Assembly (NCBI GenBank): GCA_965247225.1
Contig: CBDFGT010000014.1
Span: forward strand, 99,699-163,698
Direction of reading: 5' to 3'
DNA: 64,000 bases
From: CBDFGT01 sp965247225
Lineage (GTDB): Bacteria > Pseudomonadota > Alphaproteobacteria > Rhizobiales > Rhizobiaceae
Of the stretch, positions 8,120 to 17,371 are shown piece after piece. The translations under genes were made by a program, and so were the position numbers. How positions within the stretch are numbered: position 1 is the stretch's first letter; the number at the start of each line of letters is the position of its first letter. The notes beneath the pieces are model-generated. The model saw nothing but the letters and a program-made list of their open reading frames with translations, made no database searches and had not been told where the DNA came from.

Positions 8120-9625
8120 GTGACCAGTCCCGACAGTATCATTCTTTCACCCGACGACAATGTGGCGGTTTCAACCCGGTTGATTGAGGCAGGCACAACA
8201 TTGCCTTCCGGTGTTGTGACCACACAGCGTATTGATCCGGGTCACAAAATTGCCCTCGTATCCATCAAAACCGGTCAGCCGGTGATCAAATATGCCCAGG
8301 CCATTGGTCGTGCGACCGTTGATATTGCCGCCGGTGATCACGTTCACAGCCATAATCTGGCTTTTGATCAGGATCGGCTGTCCATTGGCGAGGCTATTGC
8401 ACCGCCGGCGGTCACGCAAACAGACAAGGCCCGCACTTTCATGGGCTATCGTCGGGGTGATGGCCGGGCGGCAACCCGCAACTATATCGGAATTATCGCC
8501 AGCGTGAACTGTTCTACCACAGTGTGCCGCGCCATTGCCGAAGAGGCCAACAGGAAAATCCTGCCGAAATATGAAGGCATTGATGGTTTTGTTCCCATCG
8601 TTCATGATCAGGGCTGCGGCATGAGCTCCACAGGCGACGGTATGAAAAACCTGCACCGGACATTGGCCGGCTACACCCGCCATGTGAATTTCGGTGGCGT
8701 CCTGATGGTCGGGCTGGGTTGTGAAGTCAATCAGCTGACATTGTACGGCCAGGCGGGTGCCGGTTCATCCAAGCGCCATTTCAACATTCAGGATGCCGGT
8801 GGTTCGCGGCGTTCGGTGGAAAAAGCCCTTGTCGTTCTTGAGGAAATTGCCGCGGAAATCGGCCATCTGAAACGTGAGCCCATTTCCGTCAGCGAAATCA
8901 TAGTCGGTCTTCAATGCGGCGGGTCTGATGGTTTTTCGGGCATTACCGCCAATCCTGCACTGGGTTTTGCCGTTGATCTGCTCGCAGGTTCCAACGGAAC
9001 GGCGATTCTGTCCGAAACATCTGAAATTTATGGTGCCGAACACCTTCTGCGCAGCCGGGCCGTGTCCGAAGAGGTTGCCGTCAAACTCGATACGCTGATT
9101 TCCTGGTGGGAAAGCTATGTCGCCATGCATGGAGCCTCGCTGGATAACAATCCATCGCCCGGCAACAAGAAGGGTGGTTTGACGACAATTCTCGAAAAAT
9201 CACTGGGTGCTGTGGCCAAGGGTGGTCGCTCGCCATTGACAGCCGTTTATCACTATTCCGAGCGGGTAACCGAACATGGTCTCGTGTTCATGGATACACC
9301 GGGTTATGATCCGGTTTCGGCAACAGGGCAGGTCGCAGGCGGCGCCAATATTATTGCCTTCACAACAGGGCGCGGCAGCTGTTTCGGGTCGCGGCCGGTT
9401 CCATCTATCAAGCTGACCAGCAATTCGGCCCTCTATCATGCGATGGAGGAGGATATGGATATCGATTGCGGCACCATCGCCACCGGGGAATCGACCATCG
9501 CCGGCAAGGGCCGCGAAATTTTTGATCTGATCATCGACACGGCTTCCGGCAGGAAAACCAAAAGTGAATTGTTTGGTTATGGCGACAATGAATTTGTACC
9601 CTGGCATCTGGGGGCAACGCTATGA
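8120..9625 (+). CDS. uxaA: UxaA-family altronate/sugar-acid dehydratase with N-terminal SAF domain
   Basis: 501-residue hydro-lyase of the UxaA/GarD family, which dehydrates sugar acids such as altronate or galactarate to 2-keto-3-deoxy acids using a metal centre. The N-terminal SAF domain (about 10-90) is fused to the catalytic domain. Conserved Cys-containing motifs are visible: NCSTTVC, HDQGCGM, GLGCEVNQ, GLQCGGSDGFSGITANPALG and GRGSCFGSRPVP. I chose GTG 8120 because AGGAG lies at 8109-8113; ATG 8099 has no such site. It overlaps the following dehydrogenase gene by four bases (ATGA), so the pair form an operon. The exact substrate is unknown; altronate is only the family's best-known example. 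Confidence 0.87.
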   Translation: MTSPDSIILSPDDNVAVSTRLIEAGTTLPSGVVTTQRIDPGHKIALVSIKTGQPVIKYAQAIGRATVDIAAGDHVHSHNLAFDQDRLSIGEAIAPPAVTQTDKARTFMGYRRGDGRAATRNYIGIIASVNCSTTVCRAIAEEANRKILPKYEGIDGFVPIVHDQGCGMSSTGDGMKNLHRTLAGYTRHVNFGGVLMVGLGCEVNQLTLYGQAGAGSSKRHFNIQDAGGSRRSVEKALVVLEEIAAEIGHLKREPISVSEIIVGLQCGGSDGFSGITANPALGFAVDLLAGSNGTAILSETSEIYGAEHLLRSRAVSEEVAVKLDTLISWWESYVAMHGASLDNNPSPGNKKGGLTTILEKSLGAVAKGGRSPLTAVYHYSERVTEHGLVFMDTPGYDPVSATGQVAGGANIIAFTTGRGSCFGSRPVPSIKLTSNSALYHAMEEDMDIDCGTIATGESTIAGKGREIFDLIIDTASGRKTKSELFGYGDNEFVPWHLGATL

Positions 9626-10635
9626 AAGCAATTCTGTGCCGGGAGCCAGGATCTCTGGAATTGGTCCAGCGGCCGGATCTGCCCGATCCGCAGGCGGGCT
9701 GGGTGAACCTGAAGGTTGAATATGTTGGCATCTGCGGAACAGACTATCATATTTACGAGGGCAAGCAGCCATTCCTGCAATATCCTCGGGTCATGGGCCA
9801 CGAAATTGCAGCATCTGTGGCAAAGAGCGGAGCAGGTGTTGAACTTGCGCCTGGCACAGCCGTAATTGTCAATCCGTATCTGGCCTGCGGTTCCTGCCAT
9901 GCCTGCGCACAGGGCAAACCCAATTGCTGCATGGCCATCAAGGTTTTGGGCGTCCATGCAGACGGTGCATTCTGTGAAGAGATCACTGTTCCTGCCGCTA
10001 ATATTTATCCGGCAAATGATATTCCTCTGATGGCTTCGGCCTGTGTGGAATTTCTGGCCATAGGTGCCCATGCCGTGCGCCGCTCCCGGACTCCGGAAGG
10101 TGCAAACACCCTGATCATCGGGGCTGGGCCGATAGGGCTCGGAACTGCCCTGTTTTCCCGCATCGCCGGGCACACGGTGACCCTTCTCGATGCAAGCCCG
10201 GAGCGTCTGGCAATGGCACAGGAACTGTTCGGTTTTGACGAAAACATTCTTGCGGGTGAAAACACCCTCGAAGACATTCGCACTGTCTCCGGTGGCAACG
10301 GGTTTGACACGGTCTTTGATGCCACTGGCCATGCAGGCTCCATGCAACAGGCCTTCTCCTATGTGGCGCATGGTGGTTCGCTGGTCTATGTCGGATTGGT
10401 CAAGGATGATCTGACATTTGCAGATCCCGAGTTTCACAAGCGGGAAATGACCCTGTTTGCCAGCCGGAATGCTCTCAAGGTTGATTTTGACCATGTCCGT
10501 GCCTGTATTTCCAATGGTTCGGTTGAATGGCAAAAACTGATTTCTCTTGAAACAACACTGGAAAAGGTCGCCACTGACCTGCCGGTTTGGGCAAGGCAGC
10601 GCTCGGGGCTGATCAAGGCGGTAATCCGCGTTTAG
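9622..10635 (+). CDS. Zinc-dependent medium-chain alcohol dehydrogenase
   Basis: 337-residue MDR-type dehydrogenase. Catalytic zinc region GICGTD...GHE (about residues 36-60), structural-zinc cysteines in YLACGSCHACAQGKPNCC (about 90-107), and the NAD(P)-binding glycine motif IIGAGPIGLG (about 167). The relationship to threonine/sorbitol/galactonate-type dehydrogenases is plausible. Its four-base overlap with the UxaA-family gene suggests it oxidises a sugar alcohol or aldonate that feeds the dehydratase, for example an L-galactonate- or altronate-type substrate. That pathway assignment is inference. Confidence 0.85.
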   Translation: MKAILCREPGSLELVQRPDLPDPQAGWVNLKVEYVGICGTDYHIYEGKQPFLQYPRVMGHEIAASVAKSGAGVELAPGTAVIVNPYLACGSCHACAQGKPNCCMAIKVLGVHADGAFCEEITVPAANIYPANDIPLMASACVEFLAIGAHAVRRSRTPEGANTLIIGAGPIGLGTALFSRIAGHTVTLLDASPERLAMAQELFGFDENILAGENTLEDIRTVSGGNGFDTVFDATGHAGSMQQAFSYVAHGGSLVYVGLVKDDLTFADPEFHKREMTLFASRNALKVDFDHVRACISNGSVEWQKLISLETTLEKVATDLPVWARQRSGLIKAVIRV

Positions 10636-10698
10636 GCACCAGTTCATAAGGCTTCGGTAAACTATGCCGTGTTAGACTGCAGGACAGGAAAGTCATGT

Positions 10699-10711
10699 TG
10701 CACTGCAGCGA
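10699..10711 (+). promoter_or_regulatory. Possible PhaR-type site upstream of phaZ
   Basis: TTGCACTGCAGCG contains a CTGCAG core at 10703-10708; a second CTGCAG lies at 10678-10683. TGCA-rich sites before polyhydroxyalkanoate genes are reported PhaR targets in other alphaproteobacteria, from memory. A short hairpin ACAGGGC/GCCCTGT follows at 10744-10761. Weak evidence. Confidence 0.25.
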
Positions 10712-10808
10712 AAAAATGGTAGTGTCGGGTTTGGAATTTTAAAACAGGGCTGTTGCCCTGTCACAATGGAAATGCGGTTCCGTTTGCCGAAACAAGGATA
10801 CGTGTCCA

Positions 10809-12125
10809 ATGTTCTATCAGATGTACGAGATGAACCATGCGATGATGGCACCCTGGCGCGCGGCAGCAGATGCCATGCGCATTACCTGCCTGAACCCGAT
10901 GAATCCCCTGTCGCACACGACAGTGGGTCGTGCCATGGCCGCTGGACTCGAGGTTTTTGAGAGGGCCACGCGGCGCTATGGCAAGCCTTCGTTTAATCTG
11001 CCGTTCACGGAAATCAACGGGCAGACCGTGTCCGTGCACGAGAAGATTGTCTGGTCAAAGCCGTTTTGCCAGGTCATTCATTTTGAAAGGGTTCTGCCCG
11101 CCGGTACGCAACCCGGTCCCAAAATACTGATTGTTGCTCCCATGTCCGGCCATTACGCCACATTGCTGCGCGGCACGGTCGAACGCCTGATCTCCGACGC
11201 GGAAGTCTACATCACCGACTGGATTGATGCCCGTATGGTGCCGCTGACAGAAGGATCGTTCGATCTCGATGACTATATCGATTATGTCATTGAAATTCTG
11301 CATCATCTCGGACCAGATACCCATGTTGTCGCTGTCTGTCAGCCGTCTGTGCCGGTTCTGGCCGCCATTGCTGTTATGGAAGAGGACAAGGATTCCCTGA
11401 CTCCGTCATCCATGACCCTGATGGGTGGCCCGATTGACACACGTATCAATCCGACAGCGGTCAACAAACTGGCCCAGGAAAAGCCTCTGGAATGGTTCCG
11501 TGACAATGTCATCATGCAGGTACCATGGCCGCAGCCGGGCATGATGCGTTCTGTCTATCCGGGCTTCCTGCAATTGTCAGGCTTCATGTCGATGAATCTG
11601 GACCGTCATGTAAATGCGCAAAAGGAATTTTTCATGCATCTCGTCAAGAATGACGGTGAGCCTGCTGAAAAGCACCGTGATTTTTATGATGAATATCTGG
11701 CGGTGATGGATCTGACCGCAGAATTCTACCTGCAAACTGTGGATACTGTTTTCATCAAGCATGCCCTGCCGCAGGGAACCATGACCCACAGGGGACGACG
11801 GGTTGATACGTCAAAAATCACAAGGGTTGCCCTGTTGACGGTCGAAGGCGAGAATGATGACATTTCTGGTGTTGGACAAACCAATGCCGCCCAGACGATA
11901 TGTACCTCCATACCGGATTCCATGCGTATGCATTATATGCAGCCGGATGTTGGTCACTACGGTGTGTTCAACGGATCACGATTCCGCAAGGAAATAGCAC
12001 CCCGCATCCTGAAATTCATGGATGACAATCAGCGCGGAAAGACCAAATCCGAAGAACCGGTCGAAAAACCTGTGCGGCAAATTGGCCGCATCATAAAGGC
12101 AAGCTTTCCCGGCAGGACGGCCTGA
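10809..12125 (+). CDS. phaZ: Intracellular polyhydroxyalkanoate depolymerase
   Basis: 438-residue cytoplasmic PhaZ, an alpha/beta hydrolase that releases 3-hydroxybutyrate from storage granules. The N-terminus MFYQMYEMNHAMMAPWRAAA is typical of the family. The nucleophile elbow reads AVCQPSVP, giving cysteine (Cys177) instead of serine, as known for Ralstonia-type intracellular depolymerases. The C-terminal catalytic histidine is in QPDVGHYGVFNG. No phaC/phaP genes are nearby. The ATG at 10809 is about 175 bases after the preceding dehydrogenase gene, so phaZ probably has its own promoter. Confidence 0.93.
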   Translation: MFYQMYEMNHAMMAPWRAAADAMRITCLNPMNPLSHTTVGRAMAAGLEVFERATRRYGKPSFNLPFTEINGQTVSVHEKIVWSKPFCQVIHFERVLPAGTQPGPKILIVAPMSGHYATLLRGTVERLISDAEVYITDWIDARMVPLTEGSFDLDDYIDYVIEILHHLGPDTHVVAVCQPSVPVLAAIAVMEEDKDSLTPSSMTLMGGPIDTRINPTAVNKLAQEKPLEWFRDNVIMQVPWPQPGMMRSVYPGFLQLSGFMSMNLDRHVNAQKEFFMHLVKNDGEPAEKHRDFYDEYLAVMDLTAEFYLQTVDTVFIKHALPQGTMTHRGRRVDTSKITRVALLTVEGENDDISGVGQTNAAQTICTSIPDSMRMHYMQPDVGHYGVFNGSRFRKEIAPRILKFMDDNQRGKTKSEEPVEKPVRQIGRIIKASFPGRTA

Positions 12126-12269
12126 TCACCGAAATTCTACGAATTACAGCAGGAATCTCAAAGCGATATCCGATTGCTGCGGTCAGGATCTTGCACCTGC
12201 AACCTGTCTTTACCACATCGAATATATCGTGCAGGCATAGGGTCGGCCGATTTTTTGAGGTTAAAGACA

Positions 12270-12689
12270 ATGAACCAGTCAACAGTAATCCGCCCGGAAT
12301 GGACTCCGGCAACGACAGCCCTGATGGTTCTGGGCTTTATCGTTTTCTGGCCTTTGGGCCTTGCAATGCTTGCCTACATCCTGTTCGGCGATCGCATTCC
12401 TGCACTCAAACGCAATTTTGCAGACAAGAAAGCCGGCCTGTTTTCCGGTTGCGGTATAGGAAGCAACCGGCGCAGCCATCATTTTGGTACCGGCAATGCC
12501 GCCTTTGACGAATGGCGCAACACGGAACTTGCCCGCATGGACGAACAGCGTCGCAAACTGGATGAGATGCGCGCAGAGTTTGATGAGTACATGAAAGAAT
12601 TGCGCCGTGCCAGGGACCAGGAAGAGTTTGACCGTTTCATGCGCAATCGCAAGCCATCGGACGGTTTTGATATTGTCAACGGAAACTGA
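12270..12689 (+). CDS. DUF2852-type small membrane protein
   Basis: 139-residue protein with one hydrophobic segment (about residues 15-38, MVLGFIVFWPLGLAMLAYIL) followed by a Gly/Arg-rich stretch and a long charged helix (about 80-130, LARMDEQRRKLDEMRAEFDE) likely to form a coiled coil. It resembles the DUF2852 family common in Hyphomicrobiales; the function is unknown. The start at 12270 is preceded by GAGG (12257-12260). Upstream frame to 12174 is ignored for lack of support. Confidence 0.75.
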   Translation: MNQSTVIRPEWTPATTALMVLGFIVFWPLGLAMLAYILFGDRIPALKRNFADKKAGLFSGCGIGSNRRSHHFGTGNAAFDEWRNTELARMDEQRRKLDEMRAEFDEYMKELRRARDQEEFDRFMRNRKPSDGFDIVNGN

Positions 12690-12698
12690 CACCATAAA

Positions 12699-12765
12699 GC
12701 ATGTCGGGCAAAACTGTCCGGCGGTTTTGCGATAACGACATGCGTAAAAACAAAGACTTGAAGCG
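12699..12765. repeat. Palindromic intergenic repeat, copy 1
   Basis: GCATGTCG...CGACATGC (12699-12743) encloses GCAAAACTGTCCGG and CGGTTTTGCG, followed by a tail gtaaaaacaaagacttgaag to 12765. A diverged copy in opposite orientation, including the tail, occurs at 59812-59871. It resembles the small palindromic repeats scattered between genes in rhizobial and brucella genomes (family recognised from memory). Confidence 0.7.
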
Positions 12766-12810
12766 TGGCAAGCGAATCTGGAAGATCGCAACACGCTTTA
12801 GTGTAACGGA

Positions 12811-12843
12811 CCGGCATCTCAAGCCAGATGCCGGTTTTTTTTT
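12811..12843 (+). terminator. Rho-independent terminator after DUF2852 gene
   Basis: Arms CCGGCATCT (12811-12819) and AGATGCCGG (12826-12834), six-base loop, then nine T. The right arm and T-run are also the start of the duplicated segment copied at 13000, where the left arm is missing. Confidence 0.85.
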
Positions 12844-12927
12844 GAAAGGCCGCCGAATTTGAAAAGCCTCCCGAATCAGATAGCAAGGGCCCATGCTGTC
12901 CATCTTTTCCAAAGCACGCCGACCCGC
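12821..12927 (+). repeat. Duplicated gene-start segment, copy 1 (original position)
   Basis: A 107-base segment running from the loop of the terminator through the ribosome-binding site and first codons of the YgjP-like gene. Copy 2 (13000-13105) is identical apart from one T fewer in the T-run. Confidence 0.92.
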
Positions 12928-13000
12928 TCAACCCAAAACCCGCATAGTGGACGTGGCCGGTCGCGAACTGCCGTTGACCGTGCGGGAAGATGCCCGCTGA
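12893..13000 (+). pseudogene. Severed 5' end of the YgjP-like metallopeptidase gene
   Basis: A 35-codon ORF that begins MLSIFSKARRPAQPKTRI and continues VDVAGRELPLTVREDAR before TGA at 12998-13000. This reads as the normal N-terminus of the family (a short basic leader, then a V-A-G-R-E-L-P-L-strand), but it runs straight into the second copy of the duplicated segment instead of into TRMTLRIEPGG, which now follows the second copy. It is best explained as the original gene start cut off by insertion of the duplicate. It could still be transcribed and translated, as AGGG precedes the ATG. Confidence 0.85.
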
Positions 13001-13105
13001 AGCCAGATGCCGGTTTTTTTTGAAAGGCCGCCGAATTTGAAAAGCCTCCCGAATCAGATAGCAAGGGCCCATGCTGTCCATCTTTTCCAAAGCACGCCGA
13101 CCCGC
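13000..13105 (+). repeat. Duplicated gene-start segment, copy 2
   Basis: Matches 12821-12927 except for eight instead of nine T. It supplies the present ribosome-binding site and first 11-12 codons of the gene at 13071. Confidence 0.92.
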
Positions 13106-13757
13106 CACACGCATGACGCTGCGCATTGAGCCTGGCGGGCGGGCGTTGAAAATGACAGTCCCGCAAGGGTTGGCAGAACGGGAGGTTGCACGTTTTCTGG
13201 ACCGCCACCAGGGCTGGCTGATGACCAGGCTGGCACGCTACAAGTCCGACGACGGTCTGCGCGAAGGCGGCACGATTTCCATACGCGGTGTTGCGCATCG
13301 TATTGAAAGAACAGGAAAATTGCGTGGCCTGACAGAAATCGTTCCAGGCGATGCAATGCCTGTGCTGCGTGTGAGCGGTGCACCGGAACATCTGGGCCGC
13401 CGCATTGCAGACCATCTCAGGAAAGAGGCCCGGAAGGATCTTGAACCGCTTGTTTCAGCGCACGCAAAATCCATTGGCCGCAAGGTCAAGTCCATCACCA
13501 TGAAGGATACCAGAAGCCGTTGGGGCTCCTGCGCCCATGACGGGTCGTTGAGTTTTTCCTGGCGCATCATTATGGCACCACCGTCCGTCATCAATTATCT
13601 GGCCGCCCATGAAGTCGCGCATCTGGCAGAAATGAATCACGGTCCGCAGTTCTGGCACCTGTGCGAACGGCTCTGTCCGGAGATGGAAACAGCCAAATCC
13701 TGGCTCAAGCGTCATGGAACCATGCTGCATGCCATTGATTTTGGCTGGAAGGATTAG
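13071..13757 (+). CDS. YgjP/DUF45-type zinc metallopeptidase with rearranged N-terminus
   Basis: 228-residue member of the YgjP-like (M48-related, DUF45) family. The zinc site is intact: AAHEVAHLAEMNHGPQFW contains HExxH and the downstream His. The upstream KDTRSRWGSCAHDGSLSFSW motif is also typical. The cellular substrate of this family is unknown. The N-terminus MLSIFSKARRPA joins directly to TRMTLRIEPGGRALKMTV; about 23 residues found in the severed upstream ORF (QPKTRI to REDAR) are missing, which deletes the first beta-strand region. The protein may be folded but impaired. Its TAG stop lies in the left end of a MITE-like element. Confidence 0.82.
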   Translation: MLSIFSKARRPATRMTLRIEPGGRALKMTVPQGLAEREVARFLDRHQGWLMTRLARYKSDDGLREGGTISIRGVAHRIERTGKLRGLTEIVPGDAMPVLRVSGAPEHLGRRIADHLRKEARKDLEPLVSAHAKSIGRKVKSITMKDTRSRWGSCAHDGSLSFSWRIIMAPPSVINYLAAHEVAHLAEMNHGPQFWHLCERLCPEMETAKSWLKRHGTMLHAIDFGWKD

Positions 13758-13897
13758 AGCGTGTCGTCAATGATAGGTTGGAGCGTGGTTTGAGGGAAAA
13801 TGCTCGTGATACATGAGGTATCACTTGCGCTTTTCGCCTGTTCAGCGACAAAATCCGTCTCGCGCCACGCCCAATCTCTAATTGACGACGCGCTCTA
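13755..13897. mobile_element. MITE-like element with TA flanks
   Basis: Terminal inverted repeats AGAGCGTGTCGTCAAT (13756-13771) and ATTGACGACGCGCTCT (13881-13896) match at 15 of 16 positions, with TA at both outer borders (13755-13756 and 13896-13897). The 141-base interior has no ORF. TA duplication and this size are typical of non-autonomous IS630/mariner-type elements. The left end overlaps the TAG stop of the preceding gene. A short related sequence lies at 49283-49308. Confidence 0.68.
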
Positions 13898-13942
13898 GCA
13901 ATTTGTCTCGACTCTTTTGCCTTTTTCTGGCAGTTCGCTGTC

Positions 13943-14613
13943 ATGACCCTATCGATCAAAATTTGCGGATTGAAAACCGCTGAAAGCGTTGACAAGGCTG
14001 TAGAGCTGGGCGCAACCCATGTGGGCTTTATTTTCTTTCCAAAAAGCCCGCGCAATATTCTGGCAGACGATGCGGCAATACTGGCTGACCGCGTTCGCGA
14101 CCGCGCCAGGATTGTCGCCGTCACCGTTGATGCCACAAGCGACGAACTGGATGAGATCACCTCGATCCTGCGTCCGGATATCCTCCAGTTTCATGGCCGC
14201 GAAACACCTGAGCGCATTTTGACGATCAGGGCCGTTTATGGCCTTTCTGTCATGAAGGTGATTTCGGTGCAGGACGCTGATGATTTGCGCCGCATTGAGC
14301 CCTATATAGGCATAGCTGACCGGTTTCTGATTGACGCCAAGGCCCCCGGGGGCTCGGATCTGCCGGGTGGCAACGGTGTGTCATTTGACTGGCGACTTCT
14401 GGAAGCGTTGGGGGATGATGTGGATTATATGCTGTCAGGCGGTCTCAACAAGGACAATATAGCCGGGGCCCTGTCGATGACAAAAGCCGGCGGTGTAGAT
14501 TTGTCGTCCGGAGTTGAAAGTGCGCCGGGTGTCAAAGACCTTGGAATGATGGAAGATTTTTTTGAAAGCATACGCCGGGCAATTGCGTTGAGATCGGCTT
14601 CTGGGAGAATACA

Positions 14614-14617
<4 letters not shown>
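13943..14617 (+). CDS. trpF: Phosphoribosylanthranilate isomerase
   Basis: 224-residue TIM-barrel enzyme converting N-(5-phosphoribosyl)anthranilate to CdRP in tryptophan synthesis. Visible: MTLSIKICGLKT with the catalytic Cys, GATHVGFIFFPKSPRNI, LQFHGRETPE, the catalytic-Asp strand FLIDAKAPGG, and LSGGLNKDN. The length is normal. First gene of the trp-accD-folC run; its stop overlaps the trpB GTG start (GTGA). Confidence 0.96.
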
Positions 14618-15834
<1,217 letters not shown>

Positions 15835-15839
15835 TTGAT

Positions 15840-16127
15840 ATGGACGATGGTCATAAAGAGAGCACCAGGAACTTGGCAGGTCTTCTCAAGGATGTGCTGG
15901 AACATGGAGAATTTTCATTTGGGCCGGAATCCCTTGTGGAGTTGGTCAGCTACATGCAGGCCCAGCAGAGCTTTAATGTCTCGCTGATGAAAGCGCTTAT
16001 TCAGGTCATAGCGGGAAATTTTGACAGAAATGACTTCAACGTTATGTTCGAGCGCGAAAGTCAGGTCACGCTGCACGCCAATGAATTTCTGGAAAGCCTG
16101 ATGAAAAAAACGGTATCAAACAAATGA
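15840..16127 (+). CDS. Small protein of unknown function in the trp operon
   Basis: 95 residues, acidic and predicted largely helical, no signal peptide or membrane segment: MDDGHKESTRNLAGLLKDVL, then EHGEFSFGPESLVELVSYMQ. I do not recognise the family. It begins five bases after the trpB stop and overlaps the next gene by four bases (ATGA), so it is read as part of the trp transcript. Its position between trpB and trpA is unusual. The base composition looks more AT-rich than trpB, suggesting acquisition. It could pair with the following coiled-coil membrane protein. Confidence 0.7.
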   Translation: MDDGHKESTRNLAGLLKDVLEHGEFSFGPESLVELVSYMQAQQSFNVSLMKALIQVIAGNFDRNDFNVMFERESQVTLHANEFLESLMKKTVSNK

Positions 16128-16483
16128 GTGAGCCTGGCGGAAAAGTGACCAGATTGTCGAGCATAGATGGTGGAAAGTCTGAACTGGAAGAGTTGCGGAA
16201 AATGGTAGAAAACCTTCATAACACAGGTGGAGGCTCAGGAGGTGGCGGAATGGAATCACGTTTGGCCAAACTGGAAGCAAGCATTTCCTATATTGAGAAA
16301 AACCTGACAGAAACGCGGTCTGATACGAGGGATGTGAGAGACAGGACTATACGTTTGGAAGAGAAGGTGAACCACCTTCCGTCCAAAGGTTTTATAGTAT
16401 CATCACTCATGACGGTTCTTGCTCTATTGACTGCATTGATTGTCTTCCAGCAACACATCAGAACCCTTTTTTCTGTTCAGTGA
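16124..16483 (+). CDS. Coiled-coil, tail-anchored membrane protein (XhlA-like)
   Basis: 119 residues: a charged N-terminus, a Gly-rich linker (about 42-49), a coiled coil (about 52-90, SRLAKLEASISYIEKNLTET onward), and one C-terminal transmembrane helix (about 94-112, SSLMTVLALLTALIVFQQHI). This layout matches small XhlA-type haemolysin/phage membrane proteins and similar coiled-coil anchors, but I cannot assign a family firmly. It overlaps the preceding small gene and ends 11 bases before trpA. Together they form a two-gene cassette in the trp operon. Confidence 0.68.
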   Translation: MSEPGGKVTRLSSIDGGKSELEELRKMVENLHNTGGGSGGGGMESRLAKLEASISYIEKNLTETRSDTRDVRDRTIRLEEKVNHLPSKGFIVSSLMTVLALLTALIVFQQHIRTLFSVQ

Positions 16484-16494
16484 AAGCCTAAATT

Positions 16495-17333
16495 ATGACC
16501 GCACGTATGGACAAACGCTTTGCCGAACTGAAAAAACAGGGCCGTCCGGCTCTTGTCACCTATTTCATGGGCGGAGACCCGGATTACGTCACGTCGCTTG
16601 GCATCATGAAGGCACTGCCGCAGGCCGGTGCCGATGTGATCGAGCTTGGAATGCCCTTCTCTGACCCGATGGCAGACGGTCCCGCCATCCAGATGGCAGG
16701 CCAGCGCGCCCTGAAAGGCGGCCAGACACTGGCCAAAACATTGCAGCTTGCCCGTGATTTCCGCAAAAGTGATGCGCAAACCCGATTGTTTTGATGGGCT
16801 ATTATAATCCCGTCTATATTTACGGGGTTGAGCGGTTCTTGAAGGATGCGCTGGAGGCCGGTATCGATGGTCTCATCATCGTTGATCTGCCGCCGGAAAT
16901 GGACAAGGAGCTTTGCATCCCGGCACTGGCCAAAGACATCAATTTTATACGGCTGGCCACGCCGACAACCGATGAAAAGCGCTTGCCGGCAGTTTTGGAA
17001 AATACGTCCGGTTTTGTCTATTATGTCTCCATGAATGGTATTACCGGTTCCGCCCTGCCCGATCTTTCTCTTGTTGGTGCGGCCGTTACCCGCATCAAGG
17101 CCCACACCGGTCTGCCGGTCTGCGTCGGCTTTGGTGTCAAGACGGCGGAACAGGCGCGCCTCATTGGTGCCACGGCGGATGGTGTCGTTGTCGGCTCCGC
17201 CATCGTCAACCAGCTTGCCCTCAGTCTCGACAAGGATGGCAAAGCCACCGCAGATACGATAGAGAGCGTGATAACACTCGTGCGTGGCCTGTCGACCGGC
17301 GTTCATGCCGCCCGTCTTGCCGCCGCCGAATAA
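16495..17333 (+). pseudogene. trpA: Tryptophan synthase alpha chain, frameshifted
   Basis: The alpha subunit cleaves indole-glycerol phosphate. The first frame (16495-16794, 99 codons) has the catalytic Glu50 and Asp61 (IELGMPFSDPMADG) and ends ...SDAQTRLF. The second frame (from the ATG at 16794 to 17333) resumes with MGYYNPVYIYG and runs to the normal C-terminus (GFGVKTAEQAR, GVVVGSAIV). At 16780-16790 the sequence reads ACCCGATTGTT where ACC CCG ATT GTT (T-P-I-V) is expected, so one C of a C-run is missing. The first frame's TGA overlaps the ATG of the second (TGATG), so a split protein by re-initiation is conceivable. A sequencing error is also possible. Confidence 0.88.
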
Positions 17334-17371
17334 CACCCCATATGGGTTGAAGTCAGTCAGGAGTTTGTCAT

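Noticed and set aside
9577..10647. 356-codon open frame on the minus strand
   Set aside because: Antisense to the zinc alcohol dehydrogenase gene, whose zinc and NAD motifs are clear.
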